Source of the DNA: an uncultured Bacteroidales bacterium
Lineage (GTDB): Bacteria; Bacteroidota; Bacteroidia; Bacteroidales; Muribaculaceae
Length of the DNA: 6,144 nt
Assembly: GCA_900554345.1 (NCBI GenBank)
Contig: USHH01000138.1
Coordinates: 1-6,144 of the forward strand
Direction of reading: 5' to 3'
Below, piece after piece: positions 5,788 to 6,144 of this stretch. The position numbers were made by a program, and so were the translations under genes. Under the pieces are notes generated by a model. That model did not search any database and was not told where the DNA came from. It saw nothing but the letters and a program-made list of their open reading frames with translations. Numbering within the stretch: position 1 is the first letter of the stretch; every line of letters starts with the position of its first letter.

Positions 5788-5952
5788 AATCCTGTTCCTG
5801 TTTTTATATTTGCGTCATTATTTATCTTTCTGCTATATCAACAACGCCGATGCCCCGGAGGTTGCACCCTCTCCCCCATTTTTGCATTTATTCACAAAGC
5901 CCATCAAATCACCATACCCTACAAGCCATTGCTGACTGAATAGATAAGAAAT

Positions 5953-5979
5953 CGGCGCCTGCCCGGATGGCAGACGCCG
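5953..5979 (-). terminator. Terminator of the right-edge minus-strand gene
   Basis: CGGCG-c-CTGCC (5953-5963) pairs with GGCAG-a-CGCCG (5969-5979), ten pairs with a single central mismatch, around a 5-nt loop. On the minus strand it is followed by ATTTCTTATCTATTC, a T-rich tail, and it begins 30 bp past the TAA at 6009-6011. Confidence 0.65.
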
Positions 5980-6008
5980 TGATGGGTGTTGCTGACGCGT
6001 GGCCTCCT

Positions 6009-6144
6009 TTATTTTGCGGGAGCCGGAGTCGCGGCAGGAGCGGCGGCCGGTGCTGCTGCGGGAGCGGCCAGAGGAGGCCATTGGTTCCGTGGGCGTATTT
6101 CCCACCGATGCGCCGGATGGGGAGGGTGAGCCGGAGATCGGCTA
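6009..6144 (-). CDS. C-terminal end of an unidentified protein with an Ala/Pro-rich tail (partial, possible frame break)
   Basis: A minus-strand frame open from the right edge ends at TAA 6009-6011, with the tail LAAPAAAPAAAPAATPAPAK. A low-complexity Ala/Pro tail just before a good terminator is believable as a real C-terminus. The part nearest the edge looks wrong in this frame (His/Pro/Arg-rich, about half of codons ending in G or C). The neighbouring frame reads ADLRLTLPIRRIGGKYAHG and then TNGLLW, with about 20 of 25 codons ending in G or C, but continues past the terminator with implausible Pro/Arg/Leu-rich sequence. The simplest reading is that coding changes frame by -1 near 6066-6070, giving ...NGLLW-AAPAAAP.... 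That could be a sequencing or assembly error, a real mutation or a frameshift site. The family is not recognised; the start lies outside the window. Confidence 0.5.
   Translation of the reverse strand, partial: SRSPAHPPHPAHRWEIRPRNQWPPLAAPAAAPAAAPAATPAPAK

Larger units (their letters stand above)
5545..6008. other. Mostly non-coding stretch between the exported protein and the right-edge gene
   Basis: Apart from a possible 28-codon gene at 5701-5787, I see no convincing coding here. It holds an inverted repeat (5566-5695) around a strong hairpin (5581-5611), the small ORF with its AT-rich leader on the minus strand, a promoter-like plus-strand sequence (5782-5812), and a terminator (5953-5979) for the minus-strand gene on the right. 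AT content is far higher than in the neighbouring genes. Confidence 0.55.

Noticed and set aside
5687..5935. A plus-strand frame of up to 82 codons with a hydrophobic stretch
   Set aside because: The longest form needs a TTG start, and the frame runs through AT-rich intergenic DNA opposite the small ORF. The hydrophobic run comes from T-rich DNA.
5833..6105. A 90-codon minus-strand frame
   Set aside because: It reads through the terminator hairpin at 5953-5979, and its Ser/Arg-rich start is an out-of-frame reading of the Ala/Pro-rich tail.

Overview
The window reads as chromosomal DNA of a GC-rich member of the Bacteroidales, most likely Muribaculaceae-like; the family placement is inference. 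The reasons are strong G/C preference at third codon positions, AT-rich intergenic DNA with Bacteroidetes-type TAnnTTTG -7 boxes, start codons mostly without Shine-Dalgarno sequences, and a secreted protein with the YNLQG...GVFIRRQG-type C-terminal tail common in this order. Most of the window is ordinary core metabolism. I see no phage, IS element, CRISPR array, tRNA or rRNA.

Left part (1-1510): the last 31 codons of an unidentified plus-strand gene are followed after 30 bp by NAD kinase (nadK). nadK converges, with a 5-bp gap, on a minus-strand single-domain retropepsin-like aspartic protease that starts with GTG.

Middle part (1512-4600), all minus strand: a membrane-anchored serine beta-lactamase-fold hydrolase, and upstream of it the ATP-type phosphoenolpyruvate carboxykinase (pckA). 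The two are separated by a compact junction: the pckA Rho-independent terminator (hairpin plus T tract) abuts the -7 box of the hydrolase promoter. This also fixes the hydrolase start at 2804 rather than at the upstream ATG.

A 368-bp divergent control region (4601-4968) separates pckA from a small exported plus-strand protein (4969-5544). It holds one recognisable promoter for each direction, a GC-rich hairpin in the pckA leader, and an 11-bp sequence (TTTTTAACACT) present once ahead of each gene in the same orientation relative to that gene.

Right part (5545-6144): a perfect 13-bp hairpin that probably ends the exported-protein transcript, enclosed by an 11-bp inverted repeat; a possible 28-codon minus-strand small ORF for a strongly cationic, amphipathic peptide; a terminator for a minus-strand gene entering from the right edge; and the Ala/Pro-rich end of that gene, where the reading frame appears to change.

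Nothing here amounts to a clear new multi-gene system. The best leads are the small cationic ORF, the paired motif in the pckA control region and the exported tail-bearing protein next to pckA.
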